Part shown: positions 6,606 through 14,483 of the stretch, piece after piece | Position numbering within the stretch: position 1 is the first letter of the stretch | Layout: every line of letters starts with the position of its first letter | Assembly (NCBI GenBank): GCA_964577145.1 | Contig: CAZNXM010000037.1 | Location: 1 to 15,431 of the forward strand | Direction of reading: 5' to 3' | Length of the DNA stretch: 15,431 nucleotides | Source of the DNA: MGIIa-K1 sp964577145 | Lineage (GTDB): Archaea; Thermoplasmatota; Poseidoniia; Poseidoniales; Poseidoniaceae | Program-made: the position numbers and the translations under genes | The notes under the pieces: generated by a model | Told to the model about the DNA's origin: nothing | Seen by the model: the letters and a program-made list of their open reading frames with translations, nothing else | The model's database searches: none

Positions 6606-8063
6606 GGCGACCTGTCCAACCCCGAGCGACGCATGCTCATGGCCCTCCAAGGCCGTGAGGGCGCATGGACTCTTGAACAGGTTCTTGCCGCTTGTGATTG
6701 GGATGACCAAGCAGTCGCAGTTGGAGCTGGTCACGGTCTTTTGAATCGAGGTTATGTCAAAATCAAAGAAAGCATTACCAATGCTATCAAACTCGGAATA
6801 GAAGGTGAGAAAGCAATAGAAAACGGATTACTTGAAGAACGTCTATGGAAATGGATTCAAGATAATGAATCACCTTCTATGAAGGGTTTGTCAGATGCGT
6901 TTGAGCGCCATGAGGCTGGACCTGGTGTGGGTCTGCTAAAGAAACTCGGAGTTTCATTAGAAGGAGGAGTATTCACTTGTGAAGATCCACAAGGGGTTCA
7001 GAAAGAAATTGATTCTCGTACAGCATTCATAAATTCGCCAAGTCCCGATGACCCATTATATGCACATTTCAAGGGTCGGAGAAATCTAATTGAGGATGTA
7101 GGGACAATAACTCGCACATGGTCAATCACAACCACTGGTTCCAACATTCCTCAAGATGAACTAAAAGAAGTTGTGAAAATTGCTGAAATCACTCCAGAAC
7201 TTCTCCAAGGGGAAGAGTGGCGCGATGCTGAATTCCGTCCATATGATGTAAGCCTCGCTGCGACTATGCCACGAAGTGGTAGGAGTCATCCAATGCAAGC
7301 ACTAATCGAAAGAATACGCTCGATTTTCCTCGAAATGGGTTTTTCCGAAATCGTCGAAGATTATGTTCAGACTGCTGGTTGGAATATGGATGCGCTTTTC
7401 ATCCCACAGGACCATCCAGCTAGGGAGATGCAGGATACTTTCTATCTCGACAATCCCAATAGTATCGAACTCGACCCGAGTTTGCTTCAACAATGGAAGG
7501 ATATTCACGAGCATGGTGGCGATACAGAATCAACCGGGTGGGGAGGTCAATATGACACTGAAATCAGTCAAAAAGGTCTGCTTCGCACCCATACAACTGT
7601 CAATACAATACAATATCTCGCTGAGAACCCAATAGACCCATGCCGTGTTTTCGCAATAGACCGTGTCTTCCGTAAGGAAAGCATAGACCGCACACACCTC
7701 CCTGAATTCCATCAGATTGAAGGCATTATTATGGAACCAGGTGCAAACCTTGGCATGCTGGTTACCACTCTGAAAACTTTCTACGAAAAAATGGGTTATC
7801 CAGAAGTAAGGGTACGCCCCGCATACTTCCCATATACCGAGCCCAGTCTTGAGGTCGAGGTGAAGTGGCGAGGCAAGTGGCTCGAATTAGGTGGTGCTGG
7901 AATTTTCCGCCCAGAAGTGACTGAACCTCTGGGAATCAAAGACCCTGTATGCGCATGGGGCATGGGGCTGGAGAGATTGGCAATGCTTGTTCTCGGACTG
8001 GATGATATTCGTCAACTCTACATTTCCGATTTAGAGTGGTTACGCAATCAGCCAATATTGTGA
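6603..8063 (+). CDS. pheS: Phenylalanyl-tRNA synthetase alpha subunit (archaeal/eukaryotic type)
   Basis: PheS is the catalytic subunit that charges tRNA-Phe, normally as an (alpha-beta)2 tetramer with PheT. The 486-residue length and the helical/winged-helix N-terminal region (about 1-130) match the archaeal/eukaryotic form. Class II synthetase motifs are present. Motif 1 is around RSHPMQALIERIRSIFLEMGF (226-247, shown here to residue 246), motif 2 is FRKESIDRTHLPEFHQIEG (356-374, Arg357 and Glu359), and motif 3 covers GAGIFRPEV through GMGLERLAM (431-461). LLRTHTTVNTIQYLA (326-340) is also typical. The start ATG lies in an inverted repeat. No pheT flanks the gene: YbjQ-family genes follow instead, so the beta subunit must be encoded elsewhere. 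Confidence 0.95.
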   Translation: MGDLSNPERRMLMALQGREGAWTLEQVLAACDWDDQAVAVGAGHGLLNRGYVKIKESITNAIKLGIEGEKAIENGLLEERLWKWIQDNESPSMKGLSDAFERHEAGPGVGLLKKLGVSLEGGVFTCEDPQGVQKEIDSRTAFINSPSPDDPLYAHFKGRRNLIEDVGTITRTWSITTTGSNIPQDELKEVVKIAEITPELLQGEEWRDAEFRPYDVSLAATMPRSGRSHPMQALIERIRSIFLEMGFSEIVEDYVQTAGWNMDALFIPQDHPAREMQDTFYLDNPNSIELDPSLLQQWKDIHEHGGDTESTGWGGQYDTEISQKGLLRTHTTVNTIQYLAENPIDPCRVFAIDRVFRKESIDRTHLPEFHQIEGIIMEPGANLGMLVTTLKTFYEKMGYPEVRVRPAYFPYTEPSLEVEVKWRGKWLELGGAGIFRPEVTEPLGIKDPVCAWGMGLERLAMLVLGLDDIRQLYISDLEWLRNQPIL

Positions 8064-8069
8064 AACACA

Positions 8070-8077
8070 TTAATGTA
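8070..8077 (+). promoter_or_regulatory. TATA-like box for the first YbjQ gene
   Basis: TTAATGTA is centred about 26 nt before the ATG at 8100, the spacing expected if transcription begins at the start codon (leaderless mRNA). Confidence 0.45.
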
Positions 8078-8096
8078 CAATACCCGTAGAGTATTG
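8078..8096 (+). repeat. Imperfect hairpin with GTA loop after pheS
   Basis: CAATACCC (8078-8085) pairs with GAGTATTG (8089-8096) with one mismatch around the loop GTA. It resembles the stop-proximal trinucleotide-loop hairpins elsewhere in the window, but starts 14 nt after the pheS stop and ends just before the next ATG. Confidence 0.45.
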
Positions 8097-8099
8097 GTC

Positions 8100-8426
8100 A
8101 TGACCACTCAAATATTTGTGAGCAATACTGAAACAATCCATGGAAAGACCATCATTCAATCCTTAGGGATAGTCACTGGTTCCACCGTACGTGCAAAGCA
8201 CATCGGCAAGGACATACTCGCTGGCCTGAAGAACATTGTTGGTGGAGAATTGAAAGCATATACTGAACTCTTACAAGAAGCAAGAAGTGAGGCACTGAAT
8301 CGTATGATGATGGAAGCAATGCAAAGAGGGGCAAATGCAATCGTGAATGTTCGCTTTGCAACTTCATCTGTAGCAGGTGGGGCAGCTGAATTATTCGCTT
8401 ATGGAACTGCGGTACAAACAGATTAG
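8100..8426 (+). CDS. YbjQ / UPF0145 family protein
   Basis: This 108-residue protein matches the YbjQ family over its whole length. It has an N-terminal T-x-E-T-I-x-G-K-T-I segment, LGIVTGSTV, KDILAGLKNIVGGELKAYTE, a helix rich in Ala and Met (EARSEALNRMMMEAMQRG), ANAIVNVRF, and the closing AAELFAYGTAV. E. coli YbjQ is almost the same size. The family is thought to form pentamers and is sometimes labelled 'heavy-metal binding', but its biochemical role is not established. The start at 8100 fits the family N-terminus and a TATA-like box 26 nt upstream; a start at 8073 would add nine unrelated residues. A second, membrane-anchored paralogue follows after 8 bases. Confidence 0.88.
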   Translation: MTTQIFVSNTETIHGKTIIQSLGIVTGSTVRAKHIGKDILAGLKNIVGGELKAYTELLQEARSEALNRMMMEAMQRGANAIVNVRFATSSVAGGAAELFAYGTAVQTD

Positions 8427-8434
8427 GTGATTAT

Positions 8435-8944
8435 TTGAGTGCTGAACCGATTATTTTCACCATCTGGTTTGTCTTTTGGTTTTCACTAATTGCATTCACG
8501 ATAGGAGCATTCGTTTACTCCATGTTATTCTCAGGAATGCACCAAAGATCTTGGTCTAACAAACTCAAGATGAGAGAGGCTGCCTTTATTGCTGCCAATG
8601 GTAAAGATATCATAAACAACCTAGAGAATCCAATTTCCTCCCGTGAAATAGTGAGCAGTGGGCTGATAATGGCAAATGTCAGCATGGGGGTATCCTGGTG
8701 GCAGATTTTCATCGGTTCAATCCATCAATTATTCGGTGGAAATATCACTACCTACGATAGAATCCTTGCATATGGCCGTGCTGAAGCCTTCCAGCGACTA
8801 CGCGAGAAAGCCCTTGCCAAGGGCTGGGATGATGTCGTTAATGTCAGATTAGAAACTGCAATGGTAATGCAAAAGCAGCGTGGTGACAAAAAGAATGGCG
8901 GTGCTTTCGAATTCTTAGTCTATGGAACTGGCATCAAATATTGA
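8435..8944 (+). CDS. Membrane-anchored YbjQ-like protein
   Basis: This 169-residue protein starts at a TTG, with AGGTGA (8425-8430) placed as a ribosome site overlapping the upstream stop. The next in-frame Met (residue 30) would cut through the transmembrane helix. Residues 6-32 are a single strongly hydrophobic helix. The rest is a diverged YbjQ domain: SSREIVSSGLIMANVSMG, IGSIHQLFGGNITTYDRIL, AYGRAEAFQRLREKALAKG, WDDVVNVRLETAM and FEFLVYGTGIKY align segment by segment with the preceding gene. The pair looks like a tandem duplication in which one copy gained a membrane anchor. The insertion KQRGDKKNGG near residues 147-156 breaks the last hairpin. Confidence 0.8.
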   Translation: MSAEPIIFTIWFVFWFSLIAFTIGAFVYSMLFSGMHQRSWSNKLKMREAAFIAANGKDIINNLENPISSREIVSSGLIMANVSMGVSWWQIFIGSIHQLFGGNITTYDRILAYGRAEAFQRLREKALAKGWDDVVNVRLETAMVMQKQRGDKKNGGAFEFLVYGTGIKY

Positions 8945-8964
8945 TGAAAATAAATAGAGAGTGC

Positions 8965-8974
8965 TTTATCATAA
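8965..8974 (+). promoter_or_regulatory. TATA box of pyruvate kinase
   Basis: TTTATCATAA is centred about 24-25 nt before the ATG at 8994, which implies a leaderless transcript. It is bracketed by AGTGC (8960-8964) and GCACT (8978-8982), a short inverted repeat that could be an operator or chance. Confidence 0.55.
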
Positions 8975-8993
8975 GTCGCACTTAGCCATCAAC

Positions 8994-10433
8994 ATGAGAA
9001 GAACTCGCGTGGTTACAACCATCGGTCCTTCATCATGGTCTCTCGATAAGTTAGAGGCGCTTCTCAGTGCAGGAACCAATGTATTCCGACTCAATTATTC
9101 TCATGGTGCCCCGGAGGATAAAACTGAGTTATACCAACGGATTCGTAGCCTAGAAACCGAATTTCACCCTACCTGTATTCTCGCAGATCTCCCCGGTCCG
9201 AAATTAAGATTAGGAAACTTCGATGGTGTGAAATTACTCAAAAGTGGTGAGTCAGTCAGATTGTTATGTGGTCAAACTCACCATGATGGCGATGAATTAC
9301 CAGTCGAATACGGTGGACTCTCTGCCGAATTATCAGTTGGCGATTCCATTCTTCTGGCAGACGGTCTAATCAGACTAACTATTACCGCAACAGGCGGTGT
9401 TCCAAATTCCGAAATCGAGTGTCTGATTGAGGATGGCGGTCCAGTGACAAGCCGTAAGGGAATTAATGTCCCTGGAACTATTCTCGATTTGCCCGCTATT
9501 GGACCAAAGGATGAGGCTGCTCTTGCACATGCATTAGAAAATGGCGCTGATTGGGTAGCAGTATCCTATGTACGTAATGCCGAAGATATCAGACCGGCTA
9601 GAAATGCGATAAAAGCAGCGGGCAAACATACGCCTATTATCGCAAAAATCGAACACCCATCTGCACTTGGAAACCTCCATTCAATCTTGGATGCTGCAGA
9701 TGCTGTAATGGTTGCAAGAGGTGACCTCGGTGTCGAAATACCTCTAGAAGAGGTCCCATTGGCACAGCAACAAATCATCGATGCAGGGCTCATGCGCGGG
9801 ATGGTGGTAATTGTAGCCACGCAGATGTTGGAATCTATGACTCTTAATCCAAGGCCGACAAGGGCTGAAGTTTCAGATGTTTCAACCGCGATTAGACATG
9901 GCGGAACCGCTGTCATGCTCAGTGGGGAAACCGCAAGTGGTAATCATCCAGTATTGGCGGTGGAAACCATGGTGAGAATAGCCAATTCAACCGAAAAGGG
10001 GCTTCAATCCTCTGGGGTAAAACCCGGTGCATTGTCTAAATTCAAGTCGACCAGAGCAGTTGCGCATGCTGGAGTGGAATTGGCGCGTCTTTCAGACGCA
10101 AAACACATTCTAGTCGCAACACAACACGGAAACGCCCCGAGATTGGTTGCAGGATACCTACCTGATTGTGCCGTTACTGCTGTGACAAATCGGCTTAGAG
10201 CCGCACGTAGAATGTGTTTAATTCCCGGTGTTGCAAGCGTAATAGCGACCGAGCATGAACGTGGTTCAGATACTATGCTGGAAGCCATTTCTTCTATGCG
10301 AGATAATGGCACAGCAAAGGTTGGTGACCGAATAGTGGCAATCTCTGGATCGCCTCAAGCTATGAGCGGAGCAACCAGCACTGTTAGGCTGTATCATATC
10401 GAATCTGACGGCTCGATATCGGGTACAGAATGA
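8994..10433 (+). CDS. pyk: Pyruvate kinase
   Basis: Pyruvate kinase makes ATP and pyruvate from phosphoenolpyruvate and ADP at the end of glycolysis. The 479-residue length is normal. Motifs in order are TTIGPSS (8-14), FRLNYSHG (31-38), DLPGPKLR (65-72), the B domain (about 73-160), GPKDEAAL (170-177), and IIAKIEHPS with catalytic Lys218 and Glu220. Then come VMVARGDLGVEIPLE (238-252), ATQMLESM (275-282), PTRAEVSDV (288-296), MLSGETASGNHP (308-319), and the C-terminal alpha/beta domain with HGNAPRLVA. The ATG at 8994 gives the standard N-terminus and fits the TATA spacing; an upstream GTG at 8961 is not credible. A hairpin begins three bases after the stop. Confidence 0.95.
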   Translation: MRRTRVVTTIGPSSWSLDKLEALLSAGTNVFRLNYSHGAPEDKTELYQRIRSLETEFHPTCILADLPGPKLRLGNFDGVKLLKSGESVRLLCGQTHHDGDELPVEYGGLSAELSVGDSILLADGLIRLTITATGGVPNSEIECLIEDGGPVTSRKGINVPGTILDLPAIGPKDEAALAHALENGADWVAVSYVRNAEDIRPARNAIKAAGKHTPIIAKIEHPSALGNLHSILDAADAVMVARGDLGVEIPLEEVPLAQQQIIDAGLMRGMVVIVATQMLESMTLNPRPTRAEVSDVSTAIRHGGTAVMLSGETASGNHPVLAVETMVRIANSTEKGLQSSGVKPGALSKFKSTRAVAHAGVELARLSDAKHILVATQHGNAPRLVAGYLPDCAVTAVTNRLRAARRMCLIPGVASVIATEHERGSDTMLEAISSMRDNGTAKVGDRIVAISGSPQAMSGATSTVRLYHIESDGSISGTE

Positions 10434-10436
10434 ATA

Positions 10437-10451
10437 CCGCCCTACGGGCGG
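10437..10451 (+). repeat. GC-rich hairpin with TAC loop
   Basis: CCGCCC-TAC-GGGCGG is a perfect six-pair hairpin that starts three bases after the pyruvate kinase stop; on the other strand the loop reads GTA. No T-tract follows. It may terminate or punctuate the transcript before the CD36-like gene. Confidence 0.6.
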
Positions 10452-10495
10452 AATAGGGACAACCTTCAACAGTGGAAGCAGTTGCTACGGTAGTT

Positions 10496-13366
10496 ATGGG
10501 TTTCAAGCCACTCAACACATCAATGGTCGTCGCCGGCCTGCTAATGCTTATTCTGAACATGGCTGTTCTTGGTCCAATGGCGACCAGTGCAGTCCCTGAT
10601 GCAGTTGCAGAAGCAGTTGCAACAAAACCGAAAGACGATATTTGTAATGACCTAAATTGTTTCGACATTAATTCCGATTGGGAATATTCTACCTCAGAGA
10701 GGCATTTCTACGGTTGGTCCATCACAAATCTTGATGATGTCATGGCCGGTGAAGATGCTGAATATGAGAAAATCGGACCAGTGACATATGATGTCTCTCT
10801 AGAAAGAGAATTGGTTGATTATGATGACGATGATGGTACAATTACATATCGCCAATTTACTATCTATGAATGCTCTGAAACCACAGAAGTTGCATGTGAT
10901 ACTGATATTACCAATCTAAACATCGCATTTACACCACAGATAGTCGGTGCTACAGGAACTGCAGTAAATGCGATAATGGACATTACTAAAGTTGGATTTT
11001 CATCGGGAGTAATGGCTGTTCATCTCGACAAAGTTTCGGCATCATATGCTACCAGTGTTTACTTCCAAGAGTTCTTGTCAGTCATGTGGGAATTCTGTTT
11101 GATGAATTCTGGAATGAATGGTAAAGCCTGCTTAATGGACAATGTTTTCGATGCTTTTAATCCGGTATTCGGTGAGAATTTTATCGGCCCAGAAAGTAAC
11201 TTGAGTTACCTTGAGGCTGGAGGTTCTGACCCTATGTGGAGTGGACAAGATGGCTCAGGAATTGATCTCGATTATGCATTTGAGGATGCGATTGGCCCAA
11301 GTGGAGAAGACCTTGCACTTCTCAATGGCCTAGGCCCATTGGTCTATGCTGCAATGGGAGAGCCTGATAGTTATGAGACAATTATGGCTGACCCTGATAA
11401 CTCCGTAACTATGCAGAGAGCGATTCTTTGGGACTTCGCTCACCCCGATGACATCAACATTACAATTGCACGTGATTGGACATTCTACGGTGGTATAGGA
11501 AGCATTGTCAGTGACAATGGCGGCCTAGACGAAACTTGGATGCTAGATACGACTGGAGAATCAGTAAATGCGAGCCAGAGATTCTCTAACCTCTTTGGAA
11601 TTGAAATCGATAATGACGTCGCCATGAAGTTGCTTTTCGATGGTGATGGGGGCGATGACCCGATGGGAATACTTGCAACCAGCGCATCCGGTACAGGATT
11701 CGGCCTTTCAGCATTCGATGAGATGACACCAAATGAAGCAAAGGAGTACTACGGACTTAGCGGTGACCAATATTGGCCAATCGCTAACTGGACAAGTGGA
11801 TGGCTAGGAAATGAACACAGTCTACCACTGATTCTACTCGGAGGTGAAGGATTCATCACAGCATCTGAATTCGTCAATACATCCTTTGGTGCTGAAGACC
11901 CAGTAAATGGCGGCTATCTCGATTATAGCTTAAATCTTGGAGGATTGTTTGGAACATCACTCATGGGTGGTTCTGCTGGCATGCCAGCAATCGACCTTAC
12001 TCCAGAACAAAGTGCCAATATTCTCTATGGGCCACTTGGCCTAACTACATCAGATGGTGCTGCCCTATTCCTTTATGGAGAGATGAGCGGAATGACTCCG
12101 CCAATAAATCTCACCACTATGGAACCAGCAGCACCTGTTGAATGGAGTACTGCACTCGTTGCGCAATTATACGGAGTGGATGAATACGCTGCTACAGCAA
12201 TGCGCTTGCTACTTATCGAAGGAATGTTCAAAGGATTCATCCCCGATTTCCTCATCGATAGTTTTGGCACTTCTCCATATCTTACAATGCCAATCAATAA
12301 TTGGCTACTCGGATGGCACGACCCGGTCGTTGCTTACCTCGATAGTGGTGACTCCGAAGACATGAGTGTTGGATGGACCAGCCTTGAGTCGAACAAGACC
12401 TACTATGGCTCTGGCGGGATTTCTACCGGCGATGGTACTGAATATACAATCTGTACTGGAGAAGTAGACACATGCGATAAGGGCGAGTTAGTAATGCAAG
12501 ATGGTAGTACAGAAATGCCATGGCACGATACTACGAAGAGTCAGGCTACATACGGCCTGATTGAAGTAGAGAGCATCGCTGGTACCACTGGTGGATTCAT
12601 CACTGGAGAAGGTGACCTTCTCGATCTATCTGGCTATGGAGTCTCCGAAGTGGATTGCTCGAGCGAAGAAGTACTGAAGGGAATTCCAGTTGACGTTTGT
12701 ACCGCTGGAATCGACCCTCTTGAGAGGCCAATTCAGGCAAAGTTGCTTGATACCGATTCATTACTTGATGTAACGCCTGGAGCATTGCCCGTTTACTTCG
12801 GTAGCGATGTGACCATCAAGGTTGAACCTGTAAGTGGTGCAATCATTGCAGGTGGCTCAGAATCTCTATTCTATCTAGACACAAGGCCGCCTACAGAGCA
12901 ACAGACTCCTCCTACTATGGATGACATGCAGCAAGTATTCATGATCGTGACCAATGGAGAAATTGGCGATTCTGATGCAGCCGCACTAGAGAGCAAGATT
13001 GTCACCAATCAGGACAGTATGGGATACTGGACAAACTTCGACCATTGGATTGACTATGTAACCATCATTTTCTATGTTCTTGGAATAGTAGCACTACTCG
13101 GTGGCGCTGCATTGATTTTCAAGGATAATAGCGAGGGTGGAGAAGGTGGAACTGTCAAGTGGACCTCTGCTCCTGACCCAGCAATTGACCTAGCTGCTGC
13201 TGCTGCGGTAGAGGAATTAGATTTGGAAAGGCCAGTTACCGCAGAGCCAGCAATGGATGCTCCTGTGGAAGAAGCGCCGGTTGCTGATGAGCCAGTGGTT
13301 GCTGTAGAGCCAGTTGAAGAGGCACCTGTTGAGGCGGAATCAACTGAGGAAACCCCTGCTGAATAA
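10496..13366 (+). CDS. CD36/LIMP-2/SR-B scavenger-receptor-like surface protein with large insertion
   Basis: From the ATG at 10496 the product has 956 residues (a GTG at 10472 would add eight). A hydrophobic helix at about 10-27 and another at about 852-875 flank an ectodomain, the CD36-family two-helix layout. Family landmarks appear in order: FYGWSITNLDDVMAG (71-85), EYEKIGPVTYD (89-99) and DGTITYRQFTIY (113-124), like 'F.V.NP...G..P...E.GPY.Y'. LLGWHDPVV (604-612) resembles 'LLWGYRDPF', VLKGIPV (726-732) resembles 'NLKGIPVYRF', VTIKVEPVSGAIIAG (772-786) resembles 'LDIEPITG', and NGEIGDSDA (820-828) resembles 'NETGTIGDE'. About 430 residues (roughly 160-590) are inserted relative to animal proteins. 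Ectodomain cysteines at 50/55, 126/134, 201/212, 653/660 and 721/735 suggest disulfides. The tail is rich in Ala, Pro, Val and Glu. Eukaryotic relatives bind lipids or lipoproteins; the archaeal role is unknown. Confidence 0.8.
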   Translation: MGFKPLNTSMVVAGLLMLILNMAVLGPMATSAVPDAVAEAVATKPKDDICNDLNCFDINSDWEYSTSERHFYGWSITNLDDVMAGEDAEYEKIGPVTYDVSLERELVDYDDDDGTITYRQFTIYECSETTEVACDTDITNLNIAFTPQIVGATGTAVNAIMDITKVGFSSGVMAVHLDKVSASYATSVYFQEFLSVMWEFCLMNSGMNGKACLMDNVFDAFNPVFGENFIGPESNLSYLEAGGSDPMWSGQDGSGIDLDYAFEDAIGPSGEDLALLNGLGPLVYAAMGEPDSYETIMADPDNSVTMQRAILWDFAHPDDINITIARDWTFYGGIGSIVSDNGGLDETWMLDTTGESVNASQRFSNLFGIEIDNDVAMKLLFDGDGGDDPMGILATSASGTGFGLSAFDEMTPNEAKEYYGLSGDQYWPIANWTSGWLGNEHSLPLILLGGEGFITASEFVNTSFGAEDPVNGGYLDYSLNLGGLFGTSLMGGSAGMPAIDLTPEQSANILYGPLGLTTSDGAALFLYGEMSGMTPPINLTTMEPAAPVEWSTALVAQLYGVDEYAATAMRLLLIEGMFKGFIPDFLIDSFGTSPYLTMPINNWLLGWHDPVVAYLDSGDSEDMSVGWTSLESNKTYYGSGGISTGDGTEYTICTGEVDTCDKGELVMQDGSTEMPWHDTTKSQATYGLIEVESIAGTTGGFITGEGDLLDLSGYGVSEVDCSSEEVLKGIPVDVCTAGIDPLERPIQAKLLDTDSLLDVTPGALPVYFGSDVTIKVEPVSGAIIAGGSESLFYLDTRPPTEQQTPPTMDDMQQVFMIVTNGEIGDSDAAALESKIVTNQDSMGYWTNFDHWIDYVTIIFYVLGIVALLGGAALIFKDNSEGGEGGTVKWTSAPDPAIDLAAAAAVEELDLERPVTAEPAMDAPVEEAPVADEPVVAVEPVEEAPVEAESTEETPAE

Positions 13367-13393
13367 ACTACTGAAACAGAATCTGTGTGAACT

Positions 13394-13477
13394 ATGACTG
13401 GTTGGATTTCGGCAATAATCGCCTCGCTTTTTGGCGCTGGAGAAACTGTTGAAGAAATTCTAAATGGTGAAGAATAA
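13394..13477 (+). CDS. Possible 27-residue membrane-associated peptide
   Basis: An ATG 27 bases after the CD36-like gene opens a 27-codon frame. It has a hydrophobic first half (WISAIIASLFG) and an acidic second half (ETVEEILNGEE), an amphipathic layout common in small membrane peptides. There is no strong ribosome site. It could be a chance frame, because the region has no other coding candidate to compare with. The 23-nt stretch just before it continues the composition of the preceding protein's tail. Confidence 0.3.
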   Translation: MTGWISAIIASLFGAGETVEEILNGEE

Positions 13478-13516
13478 CTGGACAATTCAAGAACCCGATT
13501 TACGGGGAAGTTTGAT

Positions 13517-13528
13517 GTGTAATTACAC
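13517..13528 (+). promoter_or_regulatory. 12-bp perfect palindrome
   Basis: GTGTAATTACAC reads the same on both strands and lies about 70 nt upstream of the next gene's likely start, in a gap free of convincing coding sequence. It could be a binding site for a dimeric regulator. Apart from this and the possible peptide, I see nothing in the interval 13367-13599. Confidence 0.35.
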
Positions 13529-13599
13529 TCAGGTACCAGATGAGCACGATTACTTACGAGTGACTGTTGGAAAATCGAAATTATGTAATGGTGGGAAAA

Positions 13600-14481
13600 A
13601 TGACTGCTATAGTGAACAATTTGACTTTACAAGATGGTGAAGGAATTAGCATAAAAGGAGAAGGAATGTCATTAGAATTGTCTGATGATAAGTTGAATTT
13701 CTCTCATAATGGAACTGAACAATCGTGGGATACAGCCGGTGTTTCTGAAGTTTCTACAACATCTAAAGATGGTAATTACCAATTGGTTGTTAGTACTGAT
13801 GAAGACTCCATTCTCTTCTCGACGAGAGATGAATTACAATTGCTAAATTCTGCAGAAGCTTTGGCCAGCCAACTTGGAGTTCGGTTCTCCGAGCATACTG
13901 GAAGGTCTGTGGAAGCAGATGAGCATGGAATGAATGTTATCGAACAAATACAAGAATTCCCTGAACGTTGGCCGCATTCTAATGTGGAAGGTACACCCAT
14001 GATGAGAATAAATAGGGTTGGCAATATTATCCAATTTACGATTCCTTCTGAACTTGAAAAGATGAGTTTTCGCCTATTTTTAGGAGGGTTATTTGTTGCA
14101 GTAATCGCGAGTATTCAAATCGACTATACATTTGATTCGTATGTGTTGACCGTTTTGATGCCACTATTGCCATTAGTTGCAATTATTTCTGTAGCAATTA
14201 TTTTTGCAATAAAATCAGATATTCTAGTTGCAAATCACTCGGTTGCAATGAATAAGAGTGGGATATTTATTCAACCGAAATTTTTAGGATTCTTTGGTCT
14301 ACCTTCAATACAACATCCTCTTAGTGATTTCAGAGATCTTGATCTTACTGATTCGGGAAGTATTACTTTCCTATTTGGTGAAAATAGAATGACTCTGAAT
14401 CTTGAAGATAAATACCAAGCCGAATGGATTTTGTCAGAAATTGTTGATGCTATTTCAAATCTAAAAATGAAAGTCTCGTGA
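13600..14481 (+). CDS. Orphan two-helix membrane protein
   Basis: I do not recognise a family. With the ATG at 13600 (preceded by GGTGGG) it has 293 residues; an ATG at 13588 and a TTG at 13567 are in-frame alternatives. Residues 1-150 are soluble, acidic and strand-rich (for example LTLQDGEGISIKG and GNIIQFTIPS). Two helices follow (about 157-173 and 181-204), then a second strand-rich region (about 207-265) and a C-terminal amphipathic helix (about 271-290). The last 90 residues, with alternating strands capped by a helix after a membrane hairpin, recall PH-like domains of prokaryotic membrane proteins. This is a shape argument only. Base composition is more A/T-rich than the upstream genes. 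A long hairpin follows its stop. Confidence 0.65.
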   Translation: MTAIVNNLTLQDGEGISIKGEGMSLELSDDKLNFSHNGTEQSWDTAGVSEVSTTSKDGNYQLVVSTDEDSILFSTRDELQLLNSAEALASQLGVRFSEHTGRSVEADEHGMNVIEQIQEFPERWPHSNVEGTPMMRINRVGNIIQFTIPSELEKMSFRLFLGGLFVAVIASIQIDYTFDSYVLTVLMPLLPLVAIISVAIIFAIKSDILVANHSVAMNKSGIFIQPKFLGFFGLPSIQHPLSDFRDLDLTDSGSITFLFGENRMTLNLEDKYQAEWILSEIVDAISNLKMKVS

Positions 14482-14483
14482 AG

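Noticed and set aside
13191..13206. GCT run as a microsatellite
   Set aside because: Only four or five Ala codons within a coding Ala-rich linker; too short to suggest phase variation.
13072..13485. Minus-strand open frame rich in Ser, Thr and Gly
   Set aside because: It is the antisense of the acidic Ala/Pro/Glu tail of the CD36-like gene; low-complexity codons leave the opposite strand open.
13494..13506. Hairpin CCCG-ATTTA-CGGG
   Set aside because: Four pairs with a five-base loop is within chance expectation, and there is no supporting context.
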